Positions 11,953 to 23,990 of a stretch of DNA of 64,000 bases are shown here, one piece after another. Within the stretch, counting starts at the first letter, position 1. Each line of letters begins with the position of its first letter. Where the stretch lies: positions 27,436,501 to 27,500,500 of the forward strand of contig CM076140.1 in NCBI GenBank assembly GCA_038025085.1, read 5' to 3'. This DNA comes from Tetragonia tetragonoides. Its lineage: Eukaryota > Streptophyta > Magnoliopsida > Caryophyllales > Aizoaceae. Position numbers and translations under genes: made by a program. The notes under the pieces were generated by a model. That model saw only the letters and a program-made list of their open reading frames with translations, had not been told where the DNA came from and made no database searches.

Positions 11953-12846
11953 TGCAAACAAGCTTCATCTCAAGCTTTTGAATGCATTTACGTGTTTTAA
12001 AAGCTCATACGAGTAACGTGAAAGAGATTTGAGTTCTTTTGTGTTGTATATTAAGAGAAAGAATCCAAATACCTTTTTTGGATTCATTTGAGTGTGAAAC
12101 TACACATAGGATATTTACAAGTACATTAAAGCTTCAACTCAAGCTTTTGAATGCATTTACGCGTTTCAAAAGCTCATACGAGTAGGGTGAAAGAGATATG
12201 AGTTCTTTTGTGTTGTATATTAAGAGAAAGCATCCAAATACTTTGTTTGCATTCAATTGAGTGTGAAACTACACCTATGATGTTTACAAGTACAAACAAG
12301 CTTCAACTCAAGCTTTTGAATGCATTTACGCGTTTTAACAGCTCTTACGACTAGGGTGAAAGTGATTTAAGTTCTTTTGTGTTGTATATTAAGAGAAAGC
12401 TTCAAAATACTTTGTTTGCATTCATTTGAGTGTGAAACTACACCTAGGATGTTTACAAGTACAAACAAGCTTGAACTCAAGCTTTTGAATGCATTTACGC
12501 GTTTTAAAAGCTCATACGAGTAGGGTGAAAGAGATTTGAGTTCTTTTGTGGTTTATATTAAGAGAAAGCATACAAATACTTTGTTTGCATTCATCTGAGT
12601 GTGAAACTACACCTATGAGGTTTACAAGTACAAACAAGCTTCAACTCAAGCTTTTGAATGCATTTACGCGTTTTAAAAGCTCATACGAGTAGGGTGAAAG
12701 AGATTTGAGTTCTTTTGTGTTGTATATTAAGAGAAAGCATCCAAATACTTTGTTTGGATTCATTTGAGTGTGAAACTACACCTGGGATGTTTACAAGTAC
12801 AAACAAGTTTCAACTCAAGCTTTTGAATGCATTTACGCGTTTTAAA

Positions 12847-13600
12847 AGCTCTTACGACTAGGGTGATAGAGATTGAATTCTTTTGTGTTGTATATTAAGA
12901 GAAAGCACCAAAGTTTTGTTTGCATTCATTTGACTATGAAACTAGATCAAGAATGTTTCAAATTGCAAACAAGCTTCAACTCAAGCTTTTGAATGCATTT
13001 ACGTGTTTTAAAAGCTCATACGAGTAGGGTGAAAGAGATTTGAGTTCTGTTGTGTTGTATATTAAGAGAAAGCATCCAAATACTTTGTTTGCATTCATTT
13101 GAGTGTGAAACTTCACCTAGGATGTTTACAAGTACAAACAAGCTTCAACTCAAGCTTTTGAATGCATTTACGCGTTTTAAAAGCTCATACGAGTAGGGTG
13201 AAAGAGATTTGAGTTATTTTGTGTTATATATTAAGAGAAAGAATCCAAATACTTTGTTTGCATTCATATGAGAGTGAAAACTACATCTAGGATGTTTACA
13301 AGTACAAAGAAGCTTCAACTCAAGCTTTTGAATGCATTTACGCGTTTTAAAAGCTCATACGAGTAGGGTGAAAGAGATTTGAATTCTTTTGTGTTGTATA
13401 TTAAGAGAAAGCACCCAAATGTTTTGTTTGCATTCATTTGAGTATGAAACTACATCAAGAATGTTTCAAATTGCAAACAAGCTTCAACTCAAGCTTTTGA
13501 ATACATTTACGCGTTTTAAAAGCTCACACGAGTAGGGTGAACGAGATCTGAGTTCTGTTGTGTTGTATATTAAGAGAAGGCATCCAAATACTTTGTTTGC
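12847..13600 (+). repeat. Nested duplication in left block, copy 1
   Basis: Four to five monomers recur 2531 bp (15 monomers) downstream. Landmarks are GACTATGAAACTAGATC at 12932 and 15463, and GATCTGAGTTC at 13545 and 16076. Because the right-hand block also carries both copies, this duplication predates the block duplication. Confidence 0.85.
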
Positions 13601-15377
13601 ATTCATTTGAGTGTGAAACTTCACCTAGGATGTTTACAAGTACAAACAAGCTTCAACTCAAGCTTTTGAATGCATTTACGCGTTTTAAAAGCTCATACGA
13701 GTAGGGTGAAAGAGATTTGAATTCTTTTGTGTTGTATATTAAGAGAAAGCACCCAAATGTTTTGTTTGCATTCATTTGAGTATGAAACTACACCAAGAAT
13801 GTTTTAAAGTTCAAAAAAGCTTCAACTCAAGGTTTTGAATGCATTTACGCGTTTTAAAAGCTCTTACGACTAGGGTGAAAGAGATTTGAGTTCTTTTGTG
13901 TTGTATATTAAGAGAAAGCACAAAATGTTTTGTTTGCATTCATTTGAGTATGAAACTACACCAAGAATGTTTCAGATTGCAAACAAGCTTCAACTCAAGC
14001 TTTTGAATGCATTTACGCGTTTTAAAAGCTCATACGAGTAGGGTGAAAGAGATTTGAGTTCTTTTGTGTTGTATATTAAGAGAAAGCATCCAAATACTTT
14101 GTTTGGATTCATTTGAGTGTGAAAGTACACCTGGGATGTTTACAAGTACAAACAAGCTTCAACTCAAGCTTTTGAATGTATTTACGCGTTTTAAAAGCTC
14201 ATACGAGTAGGGTGAAAGAGATTTGAATTCTTTTGTGTTGTATATTAAGAGAAAGCATCCAAATCCTTTGTTTGCATTCATTTGAGTGTGAAACTACACC
14301 TATGATGTTTACAAGTACAAAAAAGCTTCAACTCAAGCTTTTGAATGCATTTACGCGTTTTAACAGCTCTTACGACTAGGGTCAAAGAGATTTGAGTTCT
14401 TTTGTGTTGTATATTAAGAGAAAGCACCAAATGTTTTGTTTGCATTCATTTGAGTATGAAACTACACCAAGAATGTTTCAGATTGCAAACAAGCTTCAAC
14501 TCAAGCTTTTGAATGCATTTACGCGTTTTAAAAGCTCATACGAGTAGGGTGAAAGAGATTTGAATTCTTTTGTGTTGTATATTAAGAGAAAGCATCCAAA
14601 TACTTTGTTTGGATTTATTTGAGTGTGAAACTACACCTAGGAAGTTTACAAGTACAAACAAGCTTCAACTCAAGCTTTTGTTTGCATTTACGCGTTTTAA
14701 AAGCTCATACGAGTAGGGTGAAAGAGATTTGAGTTCTTTTGTGTTGTATAGTAAAAGAAAGCATCCAAATACTTTGTTTGGATTCATTTGAGTGTGAAAC
14801 TACACCTGGGATGTTTACAAGTACAAACAAGCTTCAACTCAAGCTTTTGAATGCATTTACGCGTTTTAAAAGCTCATACGAGTAGGGTGAAAGAGATTTG
14901 AATTCTTTTGTGATGTATATTAAGAGAAAGCACCCAAATGTTTTGTTTGCATTCATTTGAGTATGAAACTACACCAATAATGTTTTAAAGTTCAAACAAG
15001 CTTCAACTCAAGGTTTTGAATGCATTTACGCGTTTTAAAAGCTCATACGAGTAGGGTGAAAGAGATTTGAGTTCTTTTGTGTTGTATATTAAGAGAAAGC
15101 ATACAAATACTTTGTTTTCTTTCACTTGAGTGTGAAACTACACCTAGGAAGTTTACAAGTACAAACTAGCTTCAACTCAAGCGTTTGAATGCATTTACGC
15201 GTTTTAAAAGCTCATACGAGTAGGGTGAAAGAGATTTGAGTTCTTTTGTGTTGTATATTAAGAGAAAGCATCCAAATACTTTGTTTGGATTCATTTGAGT
15301 GTGAAACTACACCTGGGATGTTTACATGTACAAACAAGTTTCAACTCAAGCTTTTGAATGCATTTACGCGTTTTAAA

Positions 15378-16131
15378 AGCTCTTACGACTAGGGTGATAT
15401 AGATTGAATTCTTTTGTGTTGCATATTAAGATAAAGCACCAAAGTTTTGTTTGCATTCATTTGACTATGAAACTAGATCAAGAATGTTTCAAATTGCAAA
15501 CAAGCTTCAACTCAAGCTTTTGAATGCATTTACGTGTTTTAAAAGCTCATACGAGTAGGGTGAAAGAGATTTGAGTTCTGTTGTGTTGTATATTAAGAGA
15601 AAGCATCCAAATACTTTGTTTGCATTCATTTGAGTGTGAAACTTCACCTAGGATGTTTACAAGTACAAACAAGCTTCAACTCAAGCTTTTGAATGCATTT
15701 ACGCGTTTTAAAAGCTCATACGAGTAGGGTGAAAGAGATTTGAGTTATTTTGTGTTATATATTAAGGGAAAGAATCCAAATACTTTGTTTGCATTCATAT
15801 GAGAGTGAAAACTACATCTAGGATGTTTACAAGTACAAAGAAGCTTCAACTCAAGCTTTTGAATGCATTTACGCGTTTTAAAAGCTCATACGAGTAGGGT
15901 GAAAGAGATTTGAATTCTTTTGTGTTGTATATTAAGAGAAAGCACCCAAATGTTTTGTTTGCATTCATTTGAGTATGAAACTACATCAAGAATGTTTCAA
16001 ATTGCAAACAAGCTTCAACTCAAGCTTTTGAATACATTTACGCGTTTTAAAAGCTCATACGAGTAGGGTGAACGAGATCTGAGTTCTGTTGTGTTGCATA
16101 TTAAGAGAAGGCATCCAAATACTTTGTTTGC
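15378..16131 (+). repeat. Nested duplication in left block, copy 2
   Basis: Counterpart of 12847-13600. It differs by changes such as GATATAGATT, GTTGCATATTAAG and AAGATAAAGC near 15400-15440, and these are shared by the matching place near 24300 in the right-hand block. Confidence 0.85.
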
Positions 16132-16221
16132 ATTCATTTGAGTGTGAAAACTACATCTAGGATGTTTACAAGTACAAACAAGCTTCAACTCAAGCTTTTG
16201 AATGCATTTACGCGTTTTAAA

Positions 16222-16390
16222 AGCTCATACGAGTAGGGTGAAAGAGATTTGAGTTCTTTTGTGTTGTATATTAAGAGAAAGCATCCAAATACTTTGTTTG
16301 CATTCAATTGAGTGTGAAACTACACCTAGGATGTTTTCAAGTACAAACAAGCTTCAACTCAAGCTTTTGAATTCATTTACGCGTTTTAAC
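16222..16390 (+). repeat. Representative class A monomer (169 bp)
   Basis: Given as a type example: starts AGCTCATACGAGTAGGGTGA, has GAGATTTGAG, CATCCAAATACTTTG, GTGTGAAACTACACC and CCTAGG, and ends CAACTCAAGCTTTTG. Compared with most A monomers it has CATTCAATTGAG for CATTCATTTGAG and TTTTCAAG for TTTACAAG. Confidence 0.9.
16349..16366. repeat. Inverted HindIII-site hairpin (example of a per-monomer element)
   Basis: AAGCTT, a six-base spacer CAACTC and AAGCTT again form a potential 6-bp stem in nearly every class A, C and D monomer. Variants with CAACTG at 303-318 and similar places extend the arms to AAGCTTCA and TGAAGCTT around a 2-base centre. Class B monomers with AAGGTT break the second arm. 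Whether it extrudes in vivo is unknown. Confidence 0.75.
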
Positions 16391-17869
16391 AGCTCTTACG
16401 ACTAGGGTGATAGAGATTGAATTCTTTTGTGTTGTATATTAAGAGAAAGCACCAAAGTTTTGTTTGCATTCATTTGAGTATGAAACCACACCAAGAATGT
16501 TTCAGATTGCAAACAAGCTTCAACTCAAGCCTTTGAATGCATTTACTTGTTTTAAAAGCTCATACGAGTAGGGTGAAAGAGATTTGAATTCTTTTGTGTT
16601 ATATATTAAGAGAAAGCATCCAAATACTTTGTTTGCATTCATATGAGTGTGAAAACTACATCTAGTATGTTTACAAGTACAAACAAGCTTCAGCTCAAGC
16701 TTTTGAATGCATTTACTCGTTTTAACAGCTCATACGAGTAGGGTGATAGAGATTTAGTTCTTTTGTGTTGTATATTAAGAGAAAGCACCCAAATGTTTAG
16801 TTTGCATTCATTTGAGTATGAAACCACACCTAGGATGTTTACAAGTACAAACAAGCTTCAACTCAAGCTGTTGAATGCATTTACGCGTTTTAAAAGCTCA
16901 TACGAGTAGGGTGAATGAGATTTGAGTTGTTTTGTGTTGAATATTAAGAGAAAGCATCCAAATACATTGTTTGGATTCACTTGAGTGTGAAACTACACCT
17001 AGGAAGTTTACAAGTACAAACAAGCTTCAACTCAAGCTTTTGTATGCATTTACGCGTTTTAAAAGCTCATACGAGCAGGGTGAAAGAGATTTGAGTTCTT
17101 TTGTGTTGTATGTTAAGGGAAAACATCCAAATACTTTGTTTGCATTCAATTTAGTGTGAAACTACACCTAGGATGTTTACAAGTACAAACAAGCTTCAAC
17201 TCAAGCTTTTGAATGCATTTACGCGTTTTAACAGCTCTTACGACTAGGGTGATAGAGATGGAATTCTTTTGTGTTGTATATTAAGAGAAAGCACCAAAAG
17301 TTTTGTTTGCATTCATTTGAGTATGAAACTACATCAAGAATGTTTCAAATTGCAAACAAGATTCAACTCAAGCTTTTGAATGCATTTACGCGTTTTAAAA
17401 GCTCATACGAGTAGGGTGAAAGAGATTTGAATTCTTTTGTGTTGTATATTAAGAGAAAGCATCCAAATACTTTGTTTGCATTCATTTGAGTGTGAAAACT
17501 ACATCTAGGATGTTTACAAGTACAAACAAGCTTCAACTCAAGCTTTTGAATGCATTTACGCGTTTTAAAAGCTCATACGAGTAGGGCGAAAGAGATTTGA
17601 ATTCTTTTGTGTTGTATATTAAGAGAAAGCATCCAAATACTTTGTTTGTATTCATATGAGTGTGAAAACTACATCTAGGATGTTTACAAGTACAAACAAG
17701 CTTCAACTCAAGCTTTTGAATGCATTTACTCGTTTTAACAGCTCATACGAGTAGGGTGATAGAGATTTAGTTCTTTTTTGTTGTATATTAAGAGAAAGCA
17801 CCCAAATGTTTTGTTTGCATTCATTTGAGTATGAAACCACACCTAGGATGTTTACAAGTACAAACAAGC

Positions 17870-17900
17870 TTCAACTCAAGGTTTTACTCAAGGTATTGAA
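17870..17900 (+). repeat. 12-bp internal duplication (GTTTTACTCAAG)
   Basis: The usual single CAACTCAAGG is followed by a second ACTCAAGG, giving an extra GTTTTACTCAAG unit just before ATTGAATGC. The same insertion lies at about 26270 in the other block, so it arose once before the block was duplicated. Confidence 0.88.
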
Positions 17901-18107
17901 TGCATTTACGCGTTTTAAAAGCTCATACGAGTAGGGTGAAAGAGATTTAAGTTCTTTTGTGTTGAATATTAAAAGAAAGCATCCAAATACATTGTTTGGA
18001 TTCTCATGAGTGTGAAACTACACCTAGGAAGTTTACAAGTACAAACAAGCTTCAACTCAAGCTTTTGAATGCATTTACGCGTTTTAAAAGCTCATACGAG
18101 TAGGGTG

Positions 18108-18545
18108 AAAGAGATATGAGTTCTTTTGTGTTGTATATTAAGAGAAAGCATCCAAATACTTTGTTTGCATTCATTTGAGTATGAAACTACTCCTAGGATG
18201 TTTACAAGTACAAACAAGCTTCAACTCATGCTTTTGAATGCATTTACGCTTTTTAAAAGCTCATACGAGTAGGGTGAAAGAGATTTGAGTTCTTTTGCGT
18301 TGTCTATGAAGAGAAAGCATCCAAACACTTTGTTTGCATTCATTTGAGTATGAAACTACTCCTAGGATGTTTACAAGTACAAACAAGCTTCAACTCATGC
18401 TTTTGAATGCATTTACGCGTTTTAACAGCTCTTACGACTAGGGTAATAGAGCTTGAGTTCTTTTGTGTTGTATATGAAGAGAAAGCAGCCAATTGTTTTG
18501 TTTGCATTCATTTGAGTATGAAACTACACCAAGTATGTTTTAAGC
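18108..18545 (+). repeat. Three-monomer segment, copy of 11515-11952
   Basis: Matches 11515-11952 at a constant 6593-bp offset, including both CAACTCATGC monomers (18224 and 18393). It ends abruptly at the out-of-register joint near 18541. Confidence 0.85.
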
Positions 18546-18677
18546 TTGAGTTGTATATTAATAGAAAGAATCCAAATACTTTGTTTGGATTCATTTTAGT
18601 GTGAAACTACACCTAGGATGTTTACAAGTACAAAAAAGCTTCAACTCAAGCTTTTGAATGCATTTACGCGTTTTAAA
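18427..18677 (+). repeat. Out-of-register joint, monomer plus 83 bp
   Basis: The distance between successive monomer starts is 251 bp instead of 168. After AAGTATGTTTTAAG the sequence jumps to CTTGAGTTGTATATTAATAG, which belongs to the first half of a monomer. The comparable place at 11940-12060 is intact, so about 90 bp was lost here with a few bases that match neither side exactly. Confidence 0.85.
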
Positions 18678-18846
18678 AGCTCATACGAGTAGGGTGAAAG
18701 AGATTTGAGTTCTTTTGTGTTGTATATTAAGAGAAAGCATCCAAATACTTTGTTTGCATTTATTTAAGTATGAAACTACACCAAGAATGTTTTAAAGTGC
18801 AAACAAGCTTCAACTCAAGCTCTTGAATGCATTTAGGCGTTTTAAC

Positions 18847-19040
18847 AGCTCTTACGACTAGGATGATAGAGATTGAGTTCTTTTGTGTTGTATATTAAGA
18901 GAAAGCACCCAATTGTTTTATTTGCATTCATTTGAGTATGAAACTACGCCAAGAATATTTTAGTGTTGTATACACCTGGGATGTTTACAAGTACAAACAA
19001 GCTTTAACTCAAGCTTTTGAATGCATTTACGCGTTTTAAC
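18847..19040 (+). repeat. Out-of-register joint, monomer plus 26 bp
   Basis: Successive monomer starts are 194 bp apart. AAGAATATTTTAGTG is followed by TTGTATACACCTGGGATG, so a class B tail is joined through a TGTTGTATA fragment to the ACACC of an A monomer. The joint is private to this position. Confidence 0.85.
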
Positions 19041-20179
19041 AGCTCTTACAACTAGGGTGATAGAGATCGAGTTCTTTTGTGTTGTATATTAAGAGAAAGC
19101 ATCCAAATACTTTGTTTGCATCAAATTTGAGTATGAAACTACACCAAGAATGTTTTAAAGTTCAAACAAGCTTCAACTCAAGGTTTTGAATGCATTTACG
19201 CGTTTTAAAAGCTCATACGAGTAGGGTGAAAGAGATTTGAGTTGTTTTGTGTTGTATATTAAGAGAAAGCATCCAAATACTTTGTTTGGATTCACATGAA
19301 TGTGAAACTACACCTAGGAAGCTTACAAGTACAAACAAGCTTCAACTCAAGCTTTTGAATGCATTTACGCGTTTTAACAGCTCCTACGACTAGGGTGATA
19401 GAGATTGAATTCTTTTGTGTTGTATATTAAGAGAAAGCACCGAAAATTTTGTTTGCATTCATTTGACTATGAAACTACACCAAGAATGTTTCAATTCCAA
19501 ACAAGCTTCAACTCAAGCTTTTGAATCCATTTACGCGTTTTAAAAGCTCATACGAGTAGGATGAAAGAGATTTGAATTCTTTTGTGTTGTATATTGAGAG
19601 AAAGCATCCAAATACTTTGTTTGCATTCATATGAGTGTGAAAAATACATCTAGGATGTTTACAAGTACAAACAAGCTTCAACTCAAGCTTTTGAATGCAT
19701 TTACTCGTTTTAACAGCTCATACGAGTAGGGTGATAGAGATTTAGTTCTTTTGTGTTGTATATTAAGAGAAAGCACCCAAATGTTTTGTTTGCATTCACT
19801 TGAGTATGAAACCGCACCTAGGATGTTTACAAGTACAAACAAGCTTCAACTCAAGCTTTTGAATCCATTTCCGCGTTTTAAAAGCTCATACGAGTAGGGT
19901 GAAAGAGATTTGAGTTCTTTTGTGTTGTATATTAAGAGAAAGCATCCAAATACTTTGTTTGCATTCAATTGAGTGTGAAACTACACCTATGATGTTTACA
20001 AGTACAAACAAGCTTCAACTCAAGCTTTTGAATGCATTTACGCGTTTTAACAGCTCTTACGACTAGGGTGAAAGAGATTTAAGTTCTTTTGTGTTGTATA
20101 TTAAGAGAAAGCTTCAAAATACTTTGTTTGCATTCATTTGAGTGTGAAACTACACCTAGGATGTTTACAAGTACAAACA

Positions 20180-21025
20180 AGCTTCAACTCAAGCTTTTGA
20201 ATGCATTTACGCGTTTTAAAAGCTCATACGAGTAGGGTGAAAGAGATTTGAGTTCTTTTGTGTTGTATATTAAGAGAAAGCATCCAAATACTTTGTTTGC
20301 ATTCATTTTGAGCATGAAACTACACCAAGAATGTTTCAAATTGCAAACAAGCTTCAACTCAAGCTTTTGAATGCATTTACGCGTTTTAAAAGCTCATACG
20401 AGTAGGGTGAAAGAGATTTGAATTCTTTTGTGTTGTATATTAAGAGAAAGCATCCAATTACTTTGTTTGCATTCATTTGAGTGTGAAAACTACATCTAGG
20501 ATGTTTACAAGTACAAACAAGCTTCAACTCAAGCTTTTGAATGCATTTACTCGTTTTAACAGCGCATACGAGTAGGGTGATAGAGATTTAGTTCTTTTGT
20601 GCTGTATATTAAGAGAAAGCACCCAAATGTTTTGTTTGCATTCATTTGAGTATGAAACCACACCTAGGATGTTTACAAGTACAAACACGCTTCAACTCAA
20701 GCTTTTGAATGCATTTACGCGTTTTAAAAGCTCATACGAGTAGGGTGAAAGAGATTTAAATTGTTTTGTGTTGAATATTAAGAGAAAGCATCCAAATACT
20801 TTGTTTGGATTCACTTGAGTGAGAAACTACACCTAGGAAGTTTACAAGTACAAACAAGCTTCAACTCAAGCTTTTGAATGCATTTACGCGTTTTAAAAGC
20901 TCAAACGAGTAGGGTGAAAGAGATTTGAGTTCTTTTGTGTTGTATATTAAGAGAAAGCATCCAAATACTTTGTTTGCATTCATTTGAGTGTGAAACTACG
21001 CCTAGGATGTTTACAAGTACAAACA
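20180..21025 (+). repeat. Five monomers present only in the right block
   Basis: Landmark offsets between the two blocks jump from 7712 to 8558 bp across this interval, a gain of 846 bp or five monomers. The extra monomers include GAGCATGAAACTACACC and ACAGCGCATACGAG variants. Whether this is gain here or loss in the left copy cannot be decided from the window alone. Confidence 0.8.
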
Positions 21026-23528
21026 AGCTTGAACTCAAGCTTTTGAATGCATTTACGCGTTTTAAAAGCTCATACGAGTAGCGTGAAAGAGATTTGAGTT
21101 CTTTTGTGGTTTATATTAAGAGAAAGCATACAAATACTTTGTTTGCATTCATCTGAGTGTGAAACTACACCTATGAGGTTTACAAGTACAAACAAGCTTC
21201 AACTCAAGCTTTTGAATGCATTTACGCGTTTTAAAAGCTCATACGAGTAGGGTGAAAGAGATTTGAGTTCTTTTGTGTTGTATATTAAGAGAAAGCATCC
21301 AAATACTTTGTTTGGATTCATTTGAGTGTGAAACTACACCTGGGAAGTTTACAAGTACAAACAAGTTTCAACTCAAGCTTTTGAATGCATTTACGCGTTT
21401 TAAAAGCTCTTACGACTAGGGTGATAGAGATTGAATTCTTTTGTGTTGTATATTAAGAGAAAGCACCAAAGTTTTGTTTGCATTCATTTGACTATGAAAC
21501 TAGATCAAGAATGTTTCAAATTGCAAACAAGCTTCAACTCAAGCTTTTGAATGCATTTACGTGTTTTAAAAGCTCATACGAGTAGGGTGAAAGAGATTTG
21601 AGTTCTGTTGTGTTGTATATTAAGAGAAAGCATCCAAATACTTTGTTTGCATTCATTTGAGTGTGAAACTTCACCTAGGATGTTTACAAGTACAAACAAG
21701 CTTCAACTCAAGCTTTTGAATGCATTTACGTGTTTTAAAAGCTCATACGAGTAGGGTAAAAGAGATTTGAGTTATTTTGTGTTATATATTAAGAGAAAGA
21801 ATCCAAATACTTTGTTTGCATTTATATGAGAGTGAAAACTACATCTAGGATGTTTACAAGTACAAAGAAGCTTCAACTCAAGCTTTTGAATGCATTTACG
21901 CGTTTTAAAAGCTCATACGAGTAGGGTGAAAGAGATTTGAATTCTTTTGTGTTGTATAGTAAGAGAAAGCACCCAAATGTTTTGTTTGCATTCATTTGAG
22001 TATGAAACTACATCAAGAATGTTTCAAATTGCAAACAAGCTTCAACTCAAGCTTTTGAATACATTTACGCGTTTTAAAAGCTCATACGAGTAGGGTGAAC
22101 GAGATCTGAGTTCTGTTGTGTTGTATATTAAGAGAAGGCATCCAAATACTTTGTTTGCATTCATTTGAGTGTGAAACTTCACCTAGGATGTTTACAAGTA
22201 CAAACAAACTTCAACTCAAGCTTTTGAATGCATTTACGCGTTTTAAAAGCTCATACGAGTAGGGTGAAAGAGATTTGAATTCTTTTGTGTTGTATATTAA
22301 GAGAAAGCACCCAAATGTTTTGTTTGCATTCATTTGAGTATGAAACTACACCAAGAATGTTTTAAAGTTCAAACAAGCTTCAACTCAAGGTTTTGAATGC
22401 ATTTACGCGTTTTAAAAGCTCTTACGACTAGGGTGAAAGAGATTTGAGTTCTTTTGTGTTGTATATTAAGAGAAAGCACAAAATGTTTTGTTTGCATTCA
22501 TTTGAGTATGAAACTACACCAAGAATGTTTCAGATTGCAAACAAGCTTCAACTCAAGCTTTTGAATGCATTTACGCGTTTTAAAAGCTCATACGAGTAGG
22601 GTGAAAGAGATTTGAGTTCTTTTGTGTTGTATATTAAGAGAAAGCATCCAAATACTTTGTTTGGATTCATTTGAGTGTGAAAGTACACCTGGGATGTTTA
22701 CAAGTACAAACAAGCTTCAACTCAAGCTTTTGAATGTATTTACGCGTTTTAAAAGCTCATACGAGTAGGGTGAAAGAGATTTGAATTCTTTTGTGTTGTA
22801 TATTAAGAGAAAGCATCCAAATCCTTTGTTTGCATTCATTTGAGTGTGAAACTACACCTATGATGTTTACAAGTACAAAAAAGCTTCAACTCAAGCTTTT
22901 GAATGCATTTACGCGTTTTAACAGCTCTTACGACTAGGGTCAAAGAGATTTGAGTTCTTTTGTGTTGTATATTAAGAGAAAGCACCAAATGTTTTGTTTG
23001 CATTCATTTGAGTATGAAACTACACCAAGAATGTTTCAGATTGCAAACAAGCTTCAACTCAAGCTTTTGAATGCATTTACGCGTTTTAAAAGCTCATACG
23101 AGTAGGGTGAAAGAGATTTGAATTCTTTTGTGTTGTATATTAAGAGAAAGCATCCAAATACTTTGTTTGGATTTATTTGAGTGTGAAACTACACCTAGGA
23201 AGTTTACAAGTACAAACAAGCTTCAACTCAAGCTTTTGTTTGCATTTACGCGTTTTAAAAGCTCATATGAGTAGGGTGAAAGAGATTTGAGTTCTTTTGT
23301 GTTGTATAGTAAGAGAAAGCATCCAAATACTTTGTTTGGATTCATTTGAGTGTGAAACTACACCTGGGATGTTTACAAGTACAAACAAGCTTCAACTCAA
23401 GCTTTTGAATGCATTTACGCGTTTTAAAAGCTCATACGAGTAGGGTGAAAGAGATTTGAATTCTTTTGTGTTGTATATTAAGAGAAAGCACCAAAATGTT
23501 TTGTTTGCATTCATTTGAGTATGAAACT

Positions 23529-23990
23529 ACACCAATAATGTTTTAAAGTTCAAACAAGCTTCAACTCAAGGTTTTGAATGCATTTACGCGTTTTAAAAGC
23601 TCATACGGGTAGGGTGAAAGAGATTTGAGTTCTTTTGTGTTGTATATTAAGAGAAAGCATCCAAATACTTTGTTTGGATTTATCTGAGTGTGAAACTACA
23701 CCTTGGATGTTTACAAGTACAAACAAGCTTCAACTCAAGCTTTTGAATGCATTTACGCGTTTTAAAAGCTCATACGAGTAGGGTGAAAGAGATTTGAATT
23801 CTTTTGTGTTGTATATTAAGAGAAAGCACCCAAATGTTTTGTTTGCATTCATTTGAGTATGAAACTACACCAATAATGTTTTAAAGTTCAAACAAGCTTC
23901 AACTCAAGGTTTTGAATGCATTTACGCGTTTTAAAAGCTCATACGAGTAGGGTGAAAGAGATTTGAGTTCTTTTGTGTTGTATATTAAGA
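23529..23990 (+). repeat. Two-monomer tandem duplication (338 bp)
   Basis: ACACCAATAATG occurs at 23529 and again at 23867, exactly 338 bp apart, where the left block has it once (14971). An E-like monomer with CTTTGTTTGGATTTATCTGAG lies between the two. Confidence 0.85.

Larger units (their letters stand above)
4386..12170 (+). repeat. Second diverged domain with dispersed modules
   Basis: About 46 monomers, rich in GGATTCATTTGAG (class E-like), GTTATAAAAGC and GTTGTAAAAGC boundaries, and a B subtype with GAAGAGAAAGCAGCCAATTG. Small modules of one to three monomers recur at irregular spacing, and four 49-bp remnants interrupt the regular register. Identity between neighbouring monomers is visibly lower than in the HOR core. 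No gene is supported; open frames at 5779-6027, 9422-9622 and 10751-11002 are satellite read in frame. Confidence 0.88.
12171..17920 (+). repeat. Large block, left copy (~5.75 kb, about 34 monomers)
   Basis: This block is repeated at 19883-26310. Offsets between matched landmarks step by whole monomers: 7712 bp at the start (TTCAAAATAC at 12401 and 20113), 8558 bp over the middle (GTGGTTT at 12548 and 21106), 8896 bp further on (TTTTCT at 15115 and 24011) and 8389 bp at the end (GTTTTACTCA at 17881 and 26270). The block itself contains a nested duplication with a 2531-bp offset. It consists of A, C, D and E monomers. No gene is seen; an open frame at 16971-17159 is satellite. Confidence 0.9.
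17921..19882 (+). repeat. Linker between the two large blocks, with broken monomers
   Basis: About 12 monomers, including the 18108-18545 copy of the three-monomer segment from 11.5 kb and two joints that break the 169-bp register. The region is a patchwork of types found in the 4.4-12 kb domain. No gene is seen; the open frame at 18407-18604 runs across a joint. Confidence 0.82.
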
